A stretch of DNA of 64,000 nt, taken from contig CANTUQ010000106.1 of assembly GCA_947683425.1 (NCBI GenBank), positions 4,302,001 to 4,366,000 on the forward strand. The letters run 5' to 3'. The notes under the pieces were generated by a model that did no database searches, was not told where the DNA came from, and was given only the letters and a program-made list of their open reading frames with translations. Within the stretch, counting starts at the first letter, position 1, and each line of letters begins with the position of its first letter. Shown in pieces: positions 20,506 to 31,375 of the stretch. The stretch is from Excoecaria cochinchinensis. Taxonomy: Eukaryota; Streptophyta; Magnoliopsida; Malpighiales; Euphorbiaceae. Position numbers and translations under genes: made by a program.

Positions 20506-21587
20506 TGTAAGCACCGTGTTCCGGGGCGGTCCAGATCGGAGATTACCCAATGAAGAAAACCGATGCCTGGTCCCGAATGAATGGATGGAATTTGGAAATT
20601 TTGATCCTATGGGCTCACTAGAAGTAAAAGGTTTCATTCTATAGAAAGAAGAATTTGAAGATTGGGAGTTTTAACTTAAAATTTGGAGTTTTGCTCCACA
20701 GACGGCCTGCCCGTCTGTGGATGGCATCCCGTCGGTCACCGCCTCTCTCGGGGATGGACAACCTGTCAGTGACTCTCATGCCCGTCGGTCATTAGGGCGG
20801 CCACCGTTTTATCTCGGGAACACGTGTCCCGTCGGTCATTGAGACGGACACGTGTCCCGTCGGTGGCTCAAGGCCTGCCCGTCTGTGAGTAAAGGCCTGC
20901 CCGTCTGTCATGCCTATAAATTGCAAAATTTTTCCTTTGAGAAGGGTTCGAATTTTCTTGGAAAAAGTTACAAAAGGCAAGCTAAAAGGGCAAATCTTCC
21001 TCTTCTCATGTTTTTTTATCTCTATTTTGACTAAATTCCCATATTTTCCTACTTTTTTTTGGTTTTTGTTTCATTGTAATTGAATCTATTTTACTTGGAG
21101 AAAGCCAAATCCATTAGTTTTCATCCATTTCGTGGATTCAAATATTTCAAAAATTCAGTAAAAATCAAGGAAAATATAGTCATTTACCTTTCTTGGTTTT
21201 TGCTTTCTTCTCGTGAGACGCGCAAGGTTTGAATCAACCAAAGTTTCACTCCAAAAAGGTACAATCTGAGAGTAAATATTCTGGACGCTTGCTTTATTAA
21301 TCCATCACGTTCATTTCCACATTTATTGTATTTATTTACCTTTGACTTAGTTTTTATTTGCCTTTATTTTGTTTGAAAGTTGTTTATTTAAAAAGTGAAA
21401 AGAAAAAGAAGTATTTTTTGACTTTTATTTGGAAACCAGAGGGGACCGACGCGCAGTAGTACGCCCATCTGTCGCTCGAGCGATGGGCAATAAACCCGTT
21501 TGTCGTTCGAGCGACGGCGTGTTAAGCCTATTGTCTGTCGGTCACATAAGGGACGGCCGTCGGTCGGTCCGCTAAGCCTGTTGGTCG
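20506..21587 (+). repeat. 3' LTR of Tat-2, truncated at its 3' side
   Basis: It starts TGTAAGCACCGTGTTCC like the Tat-1 LTR and carries the same class of palindromes, including CACAGACGG-cctgc-CCGTCTGTG at 20698-20719 and repeated CCCGTCGGTCA. A TATA box, CCTATAAATTG, lies at 20913-20923. It lacks the R/U5 half found in Tat-1 (the part matching window 1-1040) because it ends at a junction with CACTA sequence. The exact end is uncertain by some tens of bases. Confidence 0.8.
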
Positions 21588-21843
21588 GGAAACAAAATTA
21601 CCGACAGAAATTGCCAACGGAAATTCTTTTTTCGTCGGCAATTTTACCGATGAAAATTCTTTTTTTGTCGGCAATTTTACCGACAGAAATTCTTTTTCCA
21701 TCGGTAATTTTTTCGACGGAAAAAATTCCGTCGAAAATTTTGCCTACGACTAATATGCCGACGGAATGAATTTCCGTTCGCAATTTCGTTTCCCGACGGA
21801 AATTCCTTATTTTTCATCGGGAAATTCTTTTTTTCTTGTAGTG
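21588..21843. mobile_element. CACTA (En/Spm) transposon terminal region, fragment
   Basis: It ends TTTTTTTCTTGTAGTG, the reverse complement of a typical CACTACAAGAAA terminus. It is filled with subterminal units such as CCGACAGAAATTC and TCGGCAATTTTACCGA. Only about 250 bp remain and no transposase is present. The right end abuts the chromovirus LTR, and the next bases TAA could be the 3-bp target duplication; the intact LTR copy has TAA at the matching place (32230-32232). The other terminus is missing. Confidence 0.8.
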
Positions 21844-23657
21844 TAAATTGTGCTGAATCAATCAATTTCTCAATATTAAAATCAAGTTAAATAAATCAGT
21901 CATAATGGCCATAGTAACTCGATGGAATACCTTAAGTAGATACATGGGACTATGGATTGAAGTGACCAATACCGGGCACTACACTTCAATCCTAGCTTGT
22001 AAGTTCTCAATAACCTATAGTACAACACAAAAAAATGCCCATATCCATCACCATCGCATCAATTAAATTTCCATCCAGTGCTCCACATAATTCTCAATAT
22101 CCAACCGACACTCCATACAAACTCTAAATATCCAATCGACACTCAAAAAAAAAAATACATCCCTACGGCCGGCCAATTGTATCCCACCCATATATCCTAT
22201 CGTTTACCAAGGGCAAGGATATTCTCTTTTATATTTTCAAATGTGATATTCACAATAATTTGCAAACTTATAATCATATTAAGTTCCATTTCACTTCTCA
22301 ATTTCTGTATTCTATCATTCACATCCGGCAAACACATTATATCCTCATTCTCATCACACATTTCTCTTTATTTGGCCTTAATAAATCCATTTTTATAAAT
22401 CAAACAATTGACAAGTATTCAATTCTCCATTTTCATACTTCTCACAACACATACAATTACGCACAAGTGTCAATATAAGATAAAAAAATCATACATCTAA
22501 ATAAATTCACATTTTAAAAAGAACTACACTTATACCTATATTTATTTTTAATCAATTAGTGCATGCAACTACATGTCTCAATAATCTCATCACTTTCATA
22601 ATTTAGAAAATTATAAAGCTTTATATAATTTCTCACCAAACTAAAAAAAATCACATTTACTCAAAAGATTAACTTACGCATTAATTTTGCGATTTCTAAG
22701 CCATTACTAACAAAATCACTTCAAGCCAATACATATTTACTTAAAATAAAATCAAAAGCATATAAATCAAGTAAGGAAATGTGAATTTTAGTGGTCACAA
22801 ACCTTGATATTCGGCAAAACAACTTCAATGGCTTCAATCAACTTCACAAAAATTAACTTAGATCTCCATTTATTTTTCTTTTCCCTTACTCTTCATGTTT
22901 TCTCCTTCCTCTTCACATATACACATAATAATTCAACCATAAACTCAATAAATCTCAATAATAATGTAAATTAACTTGATTATATCAATTAAAAATCAAA
23001 AATTTAACTTATTCCAAGCTTAGATCATCAAATTCCTAAACTCAGAATTTCAAATCCCTAACTCCTAAAGATTTTGCCCCTAATTAATTTCCTTACACTC
23101 CCAAAATACAAGCTAGAATTACTCACTGTAAGAAGGGGCTGATGGCGCAAATGGTGGCCGGCGACGAGGAGGCGGCGGCGGTGTCGAGTGGGGCTGAAAC
23201 CCGACTCCAAATGAGCGAGAAGAAGGCTGTTGTCGCGAGCGAAAGAGGGGAAAGAAGGAAGAGCGACGCCGGCAGCCAGCAGTGGGGAAGGAAGCGGCTG
23301 GACGGCGGGGAGCGACAGGAAGGAGGAAGGGGTAGACGGGGAAGGGGAGGCAGCTGGATTTGGATAGGGATCGGGCAGAGAGGGAAAGAAGAGAAGAAAA
23401 GAAAGAAAATGAAGAAGAGGAGGGGAAGCTCAAAACGACATGGTTTTGGGTTTTCTCTCCTTTTTTTTAAAATTAAATTAAATTACCATTTTACCCTCCC
23501 CAATACACATACACACACCAATATTTATTAAAAAATTTTAATCCCCTAAATTTTTAATATTATACACCCACTCCCTTCACAAATTATTTGATTTATTTGC
23601 TTAAAATATTGGATTCATTACTCTCACTATTCGGGTCCATTATTTTAGGGCGTTACA
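21844..23657 (-). repeat. 3' LTR of the chromovirus, truncated
   Basis: It matches 32230-33570 plus 46841-47333, the two halves of the other LTR. On the - strand it starts TGTAACGCCC at 23657. It lacks about 850 bp corresponding to 31376-32229, lost at the CACTA junction. An 11-bp inverted repeat, GGATTGAAGTG..CACTTCAATCC (21954-21992), is also present in the other LTR. The GC-rich stretch 23150-23430 gives spurious ORFs on both strands. Confidence 0.88.
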
Positions 23658-23675
23658 TTTCTTCCCATCTAAAAA
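23658..23675 (-). other. Polypurine tract of the chromovirus
   Basis: On the - strand TTAGATGGGAAGAAA directly precedes the LTR start TGTAACGCCC. The wider context (GGACGAAATTTTC upstream) is typical of chromoviruses of this group. Confidence 0.75.
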
Positions 23676-23689
23676 GAAAATTTCGTCCT

Positions 23690-24200
23690 TAAAATTTACC
23701 TGGCATAAATAGTTGCGGATACGTCTTTCTCATTTTCTCATTGGGTTCCCAAGTGGCTTCTTCTATATTGTGATTCCTTCATAGCACTTTCACCAGTGGA
23801 ACTGCTTTGTTTCTTAGTTGCTTCATTTCCTGTGCCAAGATTTGGATAGTTCTTCATCATATGTCAAATCTGGTTGAACCTTTACCATCCCAGGTTTAAC
23901 AATATGAGATGGGTCTGATCGATACCTTCTTAGCATTGAGACATAGAAGACATTATGAATTTTGTCCAATTCCCAGTCTAATCTATAGGCCACTGGACCC
24001 ACACGTTCTAAAATTTCGTATGGTCCAATAAACATAGGACTCAACTTGCCTCTTTTACCAAATCTCAACACCTTTTTCCATGGTGACACTTTTAAGAAGA
24101 CATTATCACCAACCTCATATTCTATGTCTTTCCTTTTTAAATCAGCGTAGGACTTCTGATGATCTGATGCAGCTTTCAATCTTTCTTTGATAATCTTCAC
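23690..24200 (-). pseudogene. pol: Chromovirus integrase C-terminus with chromodomain, broken
   Basis: MKIIKERLKAASDHQKSYAD starts the C-terminal part. FIGPYEILERVGPVAYRL is the GPY/F motif, followed by KIHNVFYVSMLRRY. The frame runs to a TGA near 23823. In another frame the chromodomain continues: LRNKAVPLVKVL, then a TGA where Trp is expected, then RNHNIEEATWEPNEKMRK. A frameshift and a stop therefore break it. Such chromodomains are thought to direct integration to marked chromatin. Confidence 0.82.
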
Positions 24201-24206
24201 TTTTTC

Positions 24207-24728
24207 TTATGTCTCTTTTATCAATTCTGGACCAACTATCTTCTTCTCCTTGAGCTCGGTCCAACATAATGGAGTTCTACATTTTCTTCCATATAATGCT
24301 TCATAAGGAGCCATCTGAATACTTTCCTGATAACTGTTGTTGTAGGCAAATTCAACCAATGGAAGATATTTGTCCCAACTACCTTCAAAATCTATCACAC
24401 AGCTTCTAAGCATGTCCTCTAGAACCTGAATCACTCTTTGAGACTATCCGTCTGTTTGAGGATGGAAGGCAATGCTGAAATTTAGCCTTGTACCCAAAGT
24501 TTCATGAAGCTTTTTCCAAAATCTCGATGTAAACCTTGGATCTCTGTCAGATACAATAGAAGAAGGATGCAACCGTACTATCTCATTAATGTACACTTTT
24601 GCCAGCTTAATTAATGGATAGTCGGTTCTGACCAGTGGGAAGTGTGCTGCCTTTGTTAACCTGTCCACTATGACCCACACTGAATCATGCCTTTTCCTAG
24701 TCAGGGGTAATCCAGCAACAAAATCCAT
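24207..24728 (-). pseudogene. pol: Chromovirus integrase core, broken
   Basis: Two in-frame blocks (24728-24444 and 24434-24207) are separated by one TAG after FHPQTDG. Catalytic Asp residues lie in VIVDRLTK and SDRDPRF. After the stop the sequence reads SQRVIQVLEDML, where this family has Glu at the second position; the third catalytic residue therefore appears to be Gln here. The block ends at a TAA before the GPY/F part. Confidence 0.87.
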
Positions 24729-24734
24729 GGTGAA

Positions 24735-25598
24735 TCATTCCCATTTCCATTCGGGTATTGAAATAGATTGTAATAAACCCAATGGAACTTGATGCTCAGT
24801 TTTTACTTGTTGACAAGTCAGACATCTTGTGACGAGATCTGTTACGTCCCTCTTCATCCCAGGCCACCAATAATGAGTTTTTAAATCTTGATACATTTTA
24901 GTGCTGACCGGGTGCACAACATAAAAACTGTTATGTGCCTCTTCCAAAATCTGTTTCTTCAATCCTTCATTAGCAGGAACGCAAATTCTGTCTTTATAAT
25001 GTAAGCAGTCATCTTCCTTAATCATGAACTCACTATTCTTCCCTTCTTGGACTTGCTTAAATATGGCGGTGAGCTTTTCATCGCACTTTTGTGCCTCCTT
25101 AACTTGTTGTAACAATGTTGGCCTAAGCCTCAGTTCAGCCACAATAGCTCCATCATCAGCTAACGCTAGTCTGACATTCATAGCTCTCAAAGCTGTCATG
25201 GATTTTCTGCTAAGTGCATCTGCCACAACATTCGCCTTTCTCGGATGATAATCGATGATACAATCATAGTCTTTGATTAACTCTATCCACCTTCTTTGTC
25301 TTAAATTTAACTCTTTCTGAGTAAGTAAGTATTTAAGGCTTTTATGGTCAGTGTAAATGTAGCATTTTTCCCCATACAAGTAATGCCTCCAAACTTTAAG
25401 AGCAAAGACAATAGCTGCTAGCTCCAAATCATGGGTTGGATAATTCTTTTCATGGGGTTTAAGTCGTCTAGATGCATAAGCAATCACCTTTCCTTCTTGC
25501 ATTAAAACACATCCTAACCCATTATGCGATGCATCACTATAGATCACAAAGTCCTTTCTCGCTATTGGTTGAGTCAAAATAGGTGCCTCTGTCAACAT
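24735..25598 (-). pseudogene. pol: Chromovirus RNase H and integrase zinc domain
   Basis: An open block of 287 codons. RNase H shows YSDASHNGLG, DLELAAIVFALK, TDHKSLKYL and VVADALSRK, with all four acidic positions apparently kept. The integrase zinc domain follows, with THYWWPGMKRDV and RCLTCQQVK. The block ends at a TGA where Trp is expected, just before the integrase core. Confidence 0.88.
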
Positions 25599-25637
25599 TG
25601 CCTTAGGTTTTTCAAAACTTTCTTGACATTTCTCACT

Positions 25638-26400
25638 CTATACAAATTTAGCATTCTTCTGGAGTAGCTTAGTCAAAGGGGCTACAATTAAGGAAAATCC
25701 CGTAACAAATCTTCTGTAATAACCGGTTAAGCCCAAAAAACTTCTAATCTCCGTGACATTTCTCGACGGCTTCCATTCAAGGATAGCTTCAATATTTTTG
25801 GGATCCACTCTAATCCTATCAGATGACACAATGTGACTAAGGAAGGGTATCTCACTTAGCCAAAATTCACATTTGCTGAATTTAGCATAAAGTTGTTTTT
25901 CTCTCAAGGTCTACAGAACAATTCTAAGATGTTGATCATGTTCCTCCCTGCTCCTTGAATAGACCAAAATGTCATCAATAAAAACTACAACAAACTGATC
26001 TAAGTAGGAGTGAAAAATGCGATTCATAAGGTCTATAAACGCTGCCGGAGCATTTGTGAGCCCAAAAGGCATCACCAAGAACTCATAATGCCCATATCTA
26101 GTTCTGAAAGCTGTCTTAGGCACATCTGATTCCTTCACTCTCAATTGATGATAGCCAGACCTAAAATCAATTTTGAAAAATACACCAGCACCCTTAAGCT
26201 GATAAAAAAGATCATCGATTCTAGGCAAAGGGTATTTATTCTTCACTGTGACTTTGTTTAATTATCTATAATCAATACACAGTCTCAGTGTCCCATCCTT
26301 CTTCTTGACAAAAAGTATAGGAGCACCCCATGGAGACACACTGGGGTGGATAAAACCCTTCTCAAGATATGGGTGCTGTACCAGGCATCACATCAATGGA
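25638..26400 (-). pseudogene. pol: Chromovirus reverse transcriptase, broken
   Basis: The main block (26246-25911) has KNKYPLPRIDDLF, FRSGYHQLRV, MPFGLTNAPAAF and the catalytic VFIDDILVYS. The C-terminal block (25907-25638) has KFSKCEFWL and FLGLTGYYRRFV. A TAG separates them at about 25908, and a TAA lies at the DYR-LNK position near 26262. Upstream, the usual segment between MPGTAPIS and EGFI is missing (about 26385), a deletion that removes part of the finger region. Confidence 0.87.
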
Positions 26401-26481
26401 AAAGTCAATCTCTCTTTCTGGTGGTAACCCTGGTAATTCATCTTGAAATACATCCTAAAAGTCACACACTGTAGGAATATT

Positions 26482-27060
26482 CTAAATTTTGGGTTCTTCC
26501 TTCTTAGCTTCAAGAACACATGCTAAGTAAGCTTCACACCCCTTTCTCACCAACCTCCTGGCCCTAGTGCCAAATATCACATTGGAAAGAAAATCTGACC
26601 TTTTACCCACTACAGTGGTCTCTTCATCACTAATAGCTTTAAGGGTAATCCGTTTAAGACGGCAATCTACCATTACTTGATGTGCACATAACCAATCCAT
26701 TCTAAGGATCATGTCAAACTCATGGAATGGTAATTCAATTAAATTAGTGGGAAAAGTATGGTTCTGTACCTGGACTGGGCAATTCTTATATACTCTATCT
26801 ACCAGCACACCATGCCCTAAAGGATTAGTTACTAGGATTTCATGATCTAATTTCTCAACATTCCAACCCTTTCCATGAGCTACAATAGTGCATATATATG
26901 AATGTGTGGAGCCAGGATCCACCAATGCATAAACATCATGATTGAAAAGAGAAAATTTACCAATAATAACGTCCGGTGCATCCCGCTTCTCAAGAGCTCT
27001 AATGGCATAGGCGCGTACTGGGGCCCTAGCATTTGATCCCACAGCTGTCTACGCAAAATC
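26482..27060 (-). pseudogene. pol: Chromovirus aspartic protease region
   Basis: The 186-codon block contains YALVDPGSTHSYI, where the family usually has DSGST, and the conserved FDMILRMDWL. It would cut the polyprotein. A TAG lies just upstream near 27053 and a TAA ends it at 26482. It continues the gag frame on the - strand. Confidence 0.85.
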
Positions 27061-27418
27061 CCTTTGAGTAGAAACTCTTGAAATATCACCTCTACCTCTG
27101 CCTCTACCTCCACCTCTCTGAGTAGATGCAGATCCTCTAGACTGTGGAGCTGTCGGAGTCTATGATCCAGGACAATCTCTAGCAAAATGACCTTTGGAGC
27201 CACACCTGTAGCAGGCTCCTGTCAATCTCCAACATTCACCTGTATGTTGCTTTTCACAATGCTCGCATAAAGGAGTTGCCCTACTCGCACCCCCAGGTGT
27301 GCTAGCTATAGATGTGGGTTGTCGCCCTGAACTGGCTATGCTTCTATTACCTTTAGACTGTCCTTGAGAATGAGTTTGTGATTGAGCTACCGACTGGGAC
27401 CCTTTCTGTCTCTTAATA
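27061..27418 (-). pseudogene. gag: Chromovirus gag C-terminus with zinc knuckle
   Basis: Gln/Ser-rich sequence leads to CEHCEKQHTGECW and a CCHC zinc knuckle, CYRCGSKGHFARDC, an RNA-binding nucleocapsid motif. A TAG follows at 27157. The upstream half of gag lies beyond the solo LTR insertion, from 30126. Confidence 0.88.
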
Positions 27419-27423
27419 GAAGG

Positions 27424-30120
27424 TGTAACACCCCCATACCCTCGGTAGGGAATATCGGGGCGGCACACGAACTCTAATACACATATCCTCGAACACATGC
27501 ATACACAAAGGCGGAAGCGATAGCAGTAAAATAATTAGAATAACTTGGGCCCAACATGCATTTTATAAATATTATACATATTACGGAACTATTGTCATTA
27601 TACTTTACATATTCGTTTCTGTACATATATTGCAATAAACTTTACATGTAACAACTATACTCTTTTATCACATAATGATGTTACTCAAAACATCACAAAC
27701 TCTATTTCTATCTTATACAAAAAGAGATCAAAACAAAACTCCTAGTGGCCTTGACCCGCAGAAGCCCGCTCACTGATCCGAACCTGTAAACCTACACGGA
27801 AATAAACATCCGTGCTAAGCGATAACGCTTAGTGGGGATGAAAATAAAGCAAAGGACTTCTACCGAAGTCGCACACATATCACATACATCATTTATAAAC
27901 ATGCTCAAGTTAAAACATTAATCACATGATCTATTAAGCACACATTCCCAAGCACGTAAACTTTTACTCATTTACAGGTCATATATACATATTCCCATAC
28001 TCAAGCAAAGGCATGTACAGAACAAGACTTATACATCAACTCTTGTAAGCAAATACCAACATGCTTTAACTTATTCATAATGCAGAAATCCATATATGGC
28101 AAACGATATTAGTAATATGTCTCTACTTTATCTCTTGTACACTACGAGATATACATTAGCCTGAACTTTTAATAATTGTGGATACGGGTACTGTGAGTAC
28201 TATTTAAACTTTAGAGAACTAACTCAATAGAGTTGAATACTCTAGGTATTCATCAAGTAGACATAACTAAGGTCTCTGTAGCAGCCGCCTCTAAGCCTTT
28301 ATAAGCATGCTTATCTATCCACTACTATGACCATTCAGGCGCGAACAAGAACTCTACAACTAAATCATATACATTGCATGTACTCTACTGTTCATTCAAA
28401 AATACTATACACTATTTACATATTAACTGAGCAAACCATGCATATACTCACATGTAGCAATACCATATCAATGAATCTTTGCACTACACATTACTAATTA
28501 ATCAAATACACAATTCATTTTACATGTTCATAGACTTCACACATTATGATTCAATCATACATGATCAATATCACATGCATATCATGTTCGATAATTAAAA
28601 AGCATGTATACATTTAATTTCATTATTAAACTCTTATGCCATAGCTTTAATCACCTATAATTTCAATTGACAACCACTCACATACTCATTTCATAAGGTT
28701 AGAAATGAGTTGGACATGCTATTGGAACTTACAATGAAGTTCGGGTGCATATCGGAAAGAAAAACACTCAAAATATGCAAATCAGGGGATGGTCATGATG
28801 GTAACCAATTGGTTGTCACCGTGAGGTCCAAAAACATTCGATTCTGCCTTGTCTGGGCAATGGTCACGGTGGTAACCAATTGGTTGTCACCATGATATAC
28901 CCAAAATAGCAAAACAGAAGCGAAAACTCAGGACTGTTTCACTACTCTATTTTTTATAGCCTAAACCAATATCTACAACTCATTTTTAGGCAAAACTCTC
29001 TTCTTAATAATTGTTCCCTAGGATGTTAAATTTCAATTGGGACAATTTTTAGGTCAATTAGACATCTATAACATCAGATACAATCTAAATAAGATGAACT
29101 GGTCAAATGAACCGGCCAAGGTAGAGACACCTCTGTTTTGGCCAATTTTCAGGGTCTTAGAGCAAGAATTTTCTCAAGGTCATTTCTGAGACATTTATAG
29201 AAATAGACGTCAGGGTTCTAATGGCTCTATAATAACTCAATTTAGAGGTCTATAACTATACTTATGACAAAAATATTACACGGAGGTCAGATGACAACTG
29301 AACAGAAATTTCCAAAACCAAACTTTATCATCAACAAACACTCAAATGATCAAGTCACATACTCATAAATATATATAGACACATATATCATAAAAATATG
29401 TACACGTATATCATCAAACACTGCAAGCAATCAAAATAGACTGAAATTAAAATTACACACGATCGGAAAACCAACCACTCTTACCTTATTCTCAAGAACT
29501 AAACTCAACCCTTGACTTATACTCTTCAAACCAATCCAAGGGATTCACTCAAAATAGACCAAGAGGAGAATAGAAAAACAAAAGAAAGAAGAAATGGAAA
29601 AATAAGGGAAAACGGTAGCCAACTAAAGAAAGAAGAAAAAGTTAACAAAACCCATAAGGATAACCAACGTGGGTAAGAAAGAAAAGAAAGAACAGATAGT
29701 CAATCCTCATCCAACATTAACTTTGCTTATTAATGCCACTTACCTTATTAATTCCTTCAACTATCTCAAGCCAAGCCATGTGTCTTATACTCATTTGCCA
29801 CTTATTTCTTTTTAATTCATGTAAAACAATTAAATCTCTTGCCATGTGTCATTTCCCTACAATGCCACTTGTCAACCCTCACCCACACTTCAAGTTGCCA
29901 TGTGTCGATTCCCTATGTTGCCACATGTCTATAACACATCAAATAATCCAACTCAAATAGGTTTCACGTGAAGCATTCTGTTGTGGCCGTGACGCTGTCG
30001 CGCTCACGACAGAACCCACACACAAGCCACTTACTCAAATACACTCTCTTATACACACAAACACTTGAATTCCCGAATAAAAATTTCGAAATTCTACTAG
30101 GGCCAAATCGGGTTGTTACA
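27424..30120 (+). mobile_element. Solo LTR inserted in chromovirus gag, perfect target duplication
   Basis: About 2.7 kb starting TGTAACACCCCC and ending GGGTTGTTACA, flanked by GAAGG on both sides (27419-27423 and 30121-30125). No internal domain or coding sequence is present. The ends resemble chromovirus LTRs, but the body does not match the surrounding element. A pair of palindromes around AACCAATTGGTT lies at 28791-28829 and 28861-28899. The rest is AT-rich with no gene seen. It arose most likely by recombination between two LTRs. Confidence 0.93.
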
Positions 30121-30125
30121 GAAGG

Positions 30126-30932
30126 AGTGGTCGAACCAGATTGTCCTTAACTTCTTTTCTGCTGACTTTTAATCTTTCTATTTTTCTCCTCAACTTCTAA
30201 CTCTTCAACCTCAAGGGCTGCTTCTACCAATTCCCCAAGATCTTTAAATTTATGCCCCATAAGTCCTCACCTAATCTCAATATGCAACCCATCCTTGAAT
30301 CTCTACAGCTTTATTTCTCTGGTTGCTACAAGACCTGATGCATAATGACTCAGTCTGTTAAACTCTCTCAATTATTCTGTCACTGTCTTGCTTCCTTGTT
30401 TAAGGTAAAGAAATGCCCTCTCCATAGCCCTCTTGTATTGAGCTCCGATGTACCTCTTCTCAAATTGATCTAGAAAGAAATCCCAAGTGGGACTAGGTTC
30501 TAATACATCTCTAGAGATGGCCAACCACCATTCATGAGCTTGTCCTTGAAGTAAAAAAGCTGCACAGACTAGCTTTTCTTCTAGTGAAATTTTCATATGA
30601 TCAAAAATCCTTTTTACTATTTGTAGCCATTCCTCTGCTTTTCGTGGGGTGATAAATGCATCACCATAGAAATCTATGGCACCCAATTTCTTCGTTCTTT
30701 CATAATTGCCTCCTTGTAGAGGAGGTAGCGGCTGAGGCTGGTAAGGAGGCATAGCCTCCGTCATTCTTCTCATAGCTTCAGTCATAACTTGGAAAAATTC
30801 CATCTAGGCGGGAGGAATAGGTGGTACAAGAGGGGTCTCCGTTGAAGATTGTACTCTATCGGTACCCTCAACCGTAGCAGAACCTTGACTTTCCCTATCT
30901 TCCTGATCAGCCTCTCTAGATCTCGACTCCAT
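30126..30932 (-). pseudogene. gag: Chromovirus gag N-terminal part and capsid domain
   Basis: Starts MESRSREADQEDRES at 30932. A TAG at 30804 follows PPIPPA. The capsid-type domain reads GAIDFYGDAF, AEEWLQIVKRIFDHM, AAFLLQGQAHEWW and FEKRYIG. A stop at about 30372 and a further one near 30260 interrupt the remainder, which still shows YLREFNRLSHYA and LEVEELE. The gene is then cut by the solo LTR and resumes at 27418. Confidence 0.87.
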
Positions 30933-31354
30933 AACAAATCTGTAAGTAATACAAAAGACAGATTTCATAAGGTATATCTCTAATCTCCATACTCCATTTA
31001 TTTGCATAACATCAATTCGTACACATTCATTTACTTCACACAATACCAAATTCCATAATTCATGACATGCGCAATACATAACCTGTCAAGTCCCTCATAT
31101 GCAAAACATCTATTTTTCTAATAAGCATGTAATGAATGTTTATGCATAAATGAGGAAATATATGCTTAGTGCTTTATATGTGCAATTTATTCAATCAGGT
31201 ATGCATAAAAATAATGTGATCATGCAATTTATCCCACCCATATGCTCATGCAAAGAAAACTGCCCATACATTATAGGGTACTTGACAGGCATATAGAGCA
31301 TATCACCCTTCTCCATTATTCTCCTCTTCTAATCAAGTCCTAGGACTGCCTAAA

Positions 31355-31370
31355 CCTGGCTCTGATACCA
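31355..31370 (-). other. Primer binding site of the chromovirus (initiator Met tRNA)
   Basis: On the - strand TGGTATCAGAGCCAGG lies five bases after the LTR end. TGGTATCAGAGC is the well-known complement of plant initiator Met tRNA. The untranslated leader between it and gag (30933-31354) shows no gene. Confidence 0.92.
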
Positions 31371-31375
31371 CTAAA

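Larger units (their letters stand above)
16414..21587 (+). mobile_element. Tat-2: right part of a second Tat element, host of Tat-1
   Basis: After the end of Tat-1 the sequence continues with a T-rich leader, an ORF-1-like gene, a tandem array, a polypurine tract and an LTR beginning TGTAAGCACCG. All are in the same order as in Tat-1 and clearly homologous. The left part (5' LTR, gag-pol and antisense ORF) is missing here and is expected left of position 1. Its LTR breaks off at about 21587, at a CACTA fragment. Confidence 0.85.

Noticed and set aside
21954..21992. 11-bp inverted repeat as a terminator or a small transposon
   Set aside because: It is present in both chromovirus LTRs, so it is LTR sequence; there is no target duplication and a single hairpin is weak evidence.
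23142..23531. Arg/Glu-rich 129-codon frame on + and a Ser/Pro-rich one on -
   Set aside because: They lie inside the chromovirus LTR in a GC-rich patch, are duplicated at 46824-47109 with different breaks, and show no domain.
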